Shown one piece after another: positions 60,160 through 64,000 of a DNA stretch of 64,000 bases. Source of the DNA: Burkholderia anthina (GTDB lineage: Bacteria > Pseudomonadota > Gammaproteobacteria > Burkholderiales > Burkholderiaceae). The DNA lies in contig NZ_CABVLY010000005.1 in NCBI RefSeq assembly GCF_902498995.1, forward strand, positions 62,001 through 126,000. The letters run 5' to 3'. The stretch's first letter is position 1. The number at the start of each line of letters is the position of its first letter. A program made the translations under genes and the position numbers. Under the pieces are notes generated by a model, which had not been told where the DNA came from, did not search any database, and saw only the letters and a list, made by a program, of their open reading frames with translations.

Positions 60160-61785
60160 ATGCAACATGCCGACACCGTCTATCTGAACGGCCTGCTCTA
60201 CACCGGCGACGCACAGCGCCGCTTCGCGCAGGCGCTCGCCACGAAGGACGGCAAGATCGTCGCCGTCGGTCGCGACGACGACATCCGCCCGCTCGCCGGC
60301 CCCGCGACGCGCATGGTCGATCTGGCCGGCAGGCTGATGCTGCCGGGCCTGATCGACGGCCATGTGCACCCGCTCGAAGGTCATCAGATTCTCGGCGACT
60401 TCGATCTGTCCGGGATCAACGACCCGGATGCGATCCTGCAGCGCATCCGCGCGTGCGCCGACGCGACGCCGAACGAGCCGTGGGTTTATCTCGGCGGCGC
60501 GAACCTCGCCGCGTTCGGCGCATATCCGGGCCGCGAACTGCTCGACCGGATCGTGCCCGACCGGCCGCTGCTCGTGGTCGGCTTCGACGTGCACAGCGGC
60601 TGTCTCAATACGAAGGGGCTGGAAGCGGCCGGCATTACGGCCGATACGCCCGATCCGGCCGGCGGCGTGTACGAGCGCGATGCGTCGGGCGCGCCGAACG
60701 GCGTCGTGCACGAAGCGGCGTTCTACCGCGTCTGTCCGATCATTCCGCAACTGAGTCCGGCCGGCTATCCGAAGTCGCTCGCGAAAGCGCATGCGATGGC
60801 GCACGGCTACGGAATCACCGGCTGGTTCGACGCGCGCGTCGAGGAGGCCGAGCTCAAGGCCTATGCCGCCGCGCAACGTGCCGGCCAGTTGAAGACGTAC
60901 ATGAGCGCGGGCCTCTACGCGAACCCGCGCCGCGATCCGCGCGAACAGATCGAGCGCTTCGTCGCGTGGCGGCGCGAGTACGAGCGCGACAACCTGCGCC
61001 TGCATACGGTGAAGATCTTCGTCGACGGCGTGCCCGAATCGAAAACCGCCGCGCTGCTCGAACCGTACGCCGGCACCGACGAGTGCGGCCTCGCGCTGTG
61101 GCGCCAGGACGCACTCGACGAAATCTGCCTGCTCGCCGATACGGCCGGCTTCGACCTGCACTTCCATACGCTGGCGGATCGCGCGGTGCGCATGACGCTC
61201 GACGCGCTCGAATACGTGCAGATCCGCAACGGCGTGCGCGATCGCCGCGCGCAGCTCGCGCACCTGCAGCTCGTCGATCCGGCCGACATGGGCCGCTTCA
61301 ACCGGCTCGGCGCGATCGCGAGCGTCCAGACTCTGTGGACGGCCGCGCGCGAGGAGCAGCAGCAGCTCTACCGCGACCTGCTCGGCGCCGAGCGCACCGC
61401 CCGCAATTATCCGTTCCGCAGCCTGCGCAACGCGGGCGCGATGCTCGCGGCCGGTTCCGACTGGTCGGTCAGCACGATGGACCCGATGCAGATCATCCAG
61501 ACCGGCGTCACGCACCGGCTGATCGACCAGCCCGACAGCCTGCCGTGGAATCCGCACGAGCGTCTCGACCTGCTCACGATGCTCGAGGCCTATACGGTGA
61601 ACACTGCGTATGCGCTGCGCTTCGACGATTGCACGGGTTCGCTCGAAGCGGGCAAGGACGCGAGCCTCGCGATCCTCGACCGCAATCCGTTCGACCACCC
61701 GGTCGGCGCGTTCGCGCAAACGCGCGTGCTCGAGACCTGCTTCCGCGGCGAAGTCGTGTATGCCGCGCCGGGCTGGGCCGATTGA
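60160..61785 (+). CDS. Metal-dependent amidohydrolase, YtcJ-like
   Basis: The 541-residue amidohydrolase-superfamily enzyme has a beta-sandwich around a TIM barrel with metal ligands in GLIDGHVHPLEG (about 64-75), a Lys-containing segment HTVKIFVDGVPESKT, FHFHTLADRA (as DLHFHTLADRA), and ALAAGSDWSVSTMDP-like AAGSDWSVS. The AEAYTVNTAYALRFDD-like end follows the YtcJ pattern. Substrates are usually amides or amines. GGAGGAG seven bases before the ATG is the strongest ribosome site of this region. The gene precedes a convergent isochorismatase-like gene. Confidence 0.92.
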   Translation: MQHADTVYLNGLLYTGDAQRRFAQALATKDGKIVAVGRDDDIRPLAGPATRMVDLAGRLMLPGLIDGHVHPLEGHQILGDFDLSGINDPDAILQRIRACADATPNEPWVYLGGANLAAFGAYPGRELLDRIVPDRPLLVVGFDVHSGCLNTKGLEAAGITADTPDPAGGVYERDASGAPNGVVHEAAFYRVCPIIPQLSPAGYPKSLAKAHAMAHGYGITGWFDARVEEAELKAYAAAQRAGQLKTYMSAGLYANPRRDPREQIERFVAWRREYERDNLRLHTVKIFVDGVPESKTAALLEPYAGTDECGLALWRQDALDEICLLADTAGFDLHFHTLADRAVRMTLDALEYVQIRNGVRDRRAQLAHLQLVDPADMGRFNRLGAIASVQTLWTAAREEQQQLYRDLLGAERTARNYPFRSLRNAGAMLAAGSDWSVSTMDPMQIIQTGVTHRLIDQPDSLPWNPHERLDLLTMLEAYTVNTAYALRFDDCTGSLEAGKDASLAILDRNPFDHPVGAFAQTRVLETCFRGEVVYAAPGWAD

Positions 61786-61825
61786 GCACCGGCCCAGCGC
61801 CTGCCGGACACAGGCCAGGCGCGCG

Positions 61826-62437
61826 TCAGGCGACGTCGAGCGCGAGTACCTGATCGGTCGTCAGCACGTCGCCGAACGTGTCCGACAGCGCGGCCAGCGT
61901 CGCGCGATGGAGGTCGCGGTGCGGCACCGTGCTGCCGTCCGCGACATCGAGGTCGCGCGTCGCGCATGCGTCGTCGACGACGATCACCGCATAGCCGAGC
62001 GGCACCGCATCGCGCGCCGCGCCGGCAACGCATGCATGCGTCATCAGCCCGGTGACGATCAGCGTGTCGATCCCGGCCGCCTTCAGGCGCGCGTCGATGT
62101 CGGTCGTCGGAAACACGCTGACCGACGTCTTCTTCACGACCGTGTGCTGCGGCGCGGGTTGCAGGTCGGCATGAAAGCGGAAGCCGTCGCTGCCGTCCGC
62201 GAAGATCGGGCCGCCGGCCGCGCCGACGTGCTGCACGTGGAACACCGGAATGCCCGCGCGATCGGCGAATGCGATCACGCGCTGCGCATTGCCCAGCGCG
62301 CGCGGCCCTTCCGGAATCGGCAGGCGGCCGCTGAAATACTCGTTCTGGAAATCGATCACCAGCAGCGCGGTGCGGGCAGCGTCGATCGACGCCGGCGCGC
62401 TCGCGCCGGCCAGGGTGCGGATGGTCGGATGTTGCAT
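61826..62437 (-). CDS. Isochorismatase-like cysteine hydrolase
   Basis: The 203-residue enzyme has the family triad: Asp in LLVIDFQNEYF, Lys in VVKKTSVSVF and Cys in VTGLMTHACVAGAARDA. It belongs to nicotinamidase/isochorismatase-like hydrolases that cleave amides or vinyl ethers. The ATG follows AGAGAGCGACCC. It is preceded on the same strand by an MFS transporter gene, 208 bases away, and faces the YtcJ-type amidohydrolase, so the three may use one substrate; the compound is unknown. Confidence 0.92.
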   Translation of the reverse strand: MQHPTIRTLAGASAPASIDAARTALLVIDFQNEYFSGRLPIPEGPRALGNAQRVIAFADRAGIPVFHVQHVGAAGGPIFADGSDGFRFHADLQPAPQHTVVKKTSVSVFPTTDIDARLKAAGIDTLIVTGLMTHACVAGAARDAVPLGYAVIVVDDACATRDLDVADGSTVPHRDLHRATLAALSDTFGDVLTTDQVLALDVA

Positions 62438-62645
62438 GGGTCGCTCTCTACTCCAGGTTGGCACATCGAACGGAACGGCGGTACGGTCGAGCCAGCGCCC
62501 GCCGAACGCGGTCCTGCGGCCGGTTTGCCGCCGGTGGCGGGCGCTGCCGTGACCGCGCAGCGCCAGTGTCGGGCCGCACGGCCGCGTGCGACAGCAGCCC
62601 GCAGGACAACGTCCGACAGGATCGGGCCAACCTGTGCGCGACCGC

Positions 62646-63893
62646 CTACGACAGTGCCGCGCGCCCCCCGGCCTGCTTGCGTCCGTAGAACGCCATCATC
62701 ACGAAGCTGAGCAGGAAGCCGGCGCCGCCGATCAGCAGCAGCCCGATCTCGCCGAACACCGGCAACAGGTTCGTGAGCGCGCCCGTCACGACCCACGCGA
62801 CGGCCATCACCGAGCCCGCGACGCCGAGCGCCCAGCCCTGCCGGTCCTCGCTGACGGCATCGGAGAACGCGGTGTACATCGTCGTGTACGCGACCATGTC
62901 GAAGCAGCCGACCACCATCGCGAGCGCCCACAGCACCGGCTCGTGCGGGGACAGCGCCGACAGGATCTGGCCGAGACCGGCGACGAGCAGCCCCGTCTTC
63001 GCGATGTCGACCACGCGCCAGACGCGCAACATCAGCCGCACGACGAACAGCAGGCCGAATACGAAGCAGACGCCGATCACGCCGCTGAACAGCCCGAGCC
63101 GCGCACTCGTATAGCCGAACTTCGTCTGCAGCAACAGCATGATGGTCTGCAGGTAGAGCCCGTAGCCGACCTGCATCAGGAAGAACACCACCGACAGGAA
63201 CGCGACGTTGCGCTGGCTCACGGCTTCCCGGACGATCCGCAGCGGCAGCAGCAAATCGATGCGCGTGTCGCCGCGCGGCATGGCCGTATTGCGATACGAC
63301 ACCCAGGTCCAGCCCGCGCAGATCAGCGACAGTACCGCAACCAGCACGAACGGCGTGCCGTAGTCGAACAGCGGCGAGATCGTCCGGTCGGACGTGACGC
63401 CGCCGAGCACCGGGCCGACGATCACGCCGGCGCTGAACGCGAGCGACATGATGCTCATGTTGTACGCCTTGTTCTCGGGCGTGCTCAAGTCGGTGATGGC
63501 CGCTTGCGCGATGCCCTGGCAGCCGGCCGTAAGGCCGGTGAGCCCGCGTCCGGCCAGCAGCAGCGCGACGCACGCGTGCCAGGCGCCGGCCGCCATCAGC
63601 GCATAGCCCGCCGCGAGACCGAGCAGGCACAGCAGCAGGATCCGGCGGCGGCCGTAGCGGTCCGACAGCTCGCCCATCAGCGACGAGCCGAAGAACATGC
63701 ACAACGGATAGATCCCGTAGCCGAGACCGAGGTAGAAATTGCGCGCGTGCTGGCCAGCGTTGGCCGGCAGGATGCCCGCATGCGGATCGCTGAAGATCGC
63801 GGACATCATCGGGTAGACGAGACCGAAGCCCATCGCGTCGATCGCGATGGCGAGCAGGCAGGGGCCGAGCAGCGTGTAATCGAGCCGGGACAT
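62646..63893 (-). CDS. Major facilitator superfamily transporter
   Basis: The 415-residue protein has 12 hydrophobic segments. The MFS loop-2 motif is GELSDRYGRRRIL (about 74-86). The second half is less conserved and ends in basic residues (YGRKQAGGRAALS). It probably acts as a drug/H+ antiporter-like exporter. The ATG follows GGAAGATC; the frame is open further upstream to 63986 but that part lacks a membrane-protein start. Its position suggests transport of the amidohydrolase or isochorismatase substrate. Confidence 0.9.
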   Translation of the reverse strand: MSRLDYTLLGPCLLAIAIDAMGFGLVYPMMSAIFSDPHAGILPANAGQHARNFYLGLGYGIYPLCMFFGSSLMGELSDRYGRRRILLLCLLGLAAGYALMAAGAWHACVALLLAGRGLTGLTAGCQGIAQAAITDLSTPENKAYNMSIMSLAFSAGVIVGPVLGGVTSDRTISPLFDYGTPFVLVAVLSLICAGWTWVSYRNTAMPRGDTRIDLLLPLRIVREAVSQRNVAFLSVVFFLMQVGYGLYLQTIMLLLQTKFGYTSARLGLFSGVIGVCFVFGLLFVVRLMLRVWRVVDIAKTGLLVAGLGQILSALSPHEPVLWALAMVVGCFDMVAYTTMYTAFSDAVSEDRQGWALGVAGSVMAVAWVVTGALTNLLPVFGEIGLLLIGGAGFLLSFVMMAFYGRKQAGGRAALS

Positions 63894-64000
63894 GGCGATC
63901 TTCCGGACGGAGTGGATGATCGCCCAAGCGTAATGGGCGGGCGGCGGCGCCGGTAGGCCGCCGCCCGCGATACTGACCATCGGCAACGCCGATGCCCTGC

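Overview
The window is GC-rich Gram-negative DNA from a Burkholderia, most likely the Burkholderia cepacia complex. The strongest evidence is an intact cepR-rsaM-cepI quorum-sensing locus (48.4-50.4 kb), supported by an OpcP/Omp38-type porin, a DUF4148 protein and a YtcA-MdtNOP efflux operon. No rRNA, tRNA, CRISPR array, prophage or intact insertion sequence was seen.

Region 1 (1-39.2 kb) is one large secretion and surface-protein island. It contains a two-partner secretion exoprotein of about 4243 residues (18160-30891), its TpsB transporter (1295-2950), and a DUF2341/LamG/ExbB fusion running off the left edge. It also has a TIGR03032 protein coupled to an APS kinase, and three tandem TPR-glycosyltransferase proteins (31064-37848). 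Type II secretion genes are scattered in five places: gspK, gspHG, gspC, gspF and gspIJ. There is a secreted PstS-like phosphate-binding protein, and a cell-surface-signalling trio in the order STN/TonB protein, ECF sigma factor, FecR anti-sigma. A protein joins a transposase-like domain to a Phd antitoxin-like domain. This gene set matches, from memory, the Pseudomonas aeruginosa vreAIR-hxc-pdtA-phdA-pdtB-exbB2 locus, which responds to phosphate starvation through PhoB and sigma-VreI. I infer that this is the Burkholderia counterpart. In support, Pho-box-like direct repeats with a -10-like hexamer 10-11 nt downstream lie before vreA-like, tpsB, gspF, the exoprotein, the TPR operon, gspIJ and (distal copy) the PstS-like gene. 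Four of these promoters share a further upstream block, GKTCCGTAMC. I propose that phosphate starvation induces the whole island, that the TPR proteins modify the exoprotein, and that the type II machinery exports the phosphate-binding protein or phosphatases.

Region 2 (39.4-42.7 kb) holds a small hypothetical protein, an AlkB-like dioxygenase and a membrane-anchored metallophosphoesterase. Region 3 (42.4-48.3 kb) has the ytcA-mdtNOP efflux operon and an mgtC gene with a clear sigma-70 promoter and a long leader.

Region 4 (48.4-51.9 kb) is the CepIR quorum-sensing locus with two cep-box-like sites, a gene downstream of cepI, a probable small RNA and a small membrane protein. Region 5 (52.1-56.1 kb) holds ribA, a CBS-domain protein, a DUF4148 protein, rnk and a general porin.

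Region 6 (56.7-64 kb) is accessory metabolism and regulation: a YXWGXW-repeat Tat-exported protein, an HxlR repressor with a near-ideal operator facing a secreted SnoaL-like protein, a LuxR-type regulator, a YtcJ-type amidohydrolase, an isochorismatase-like hydrolase and an MFS transporter.
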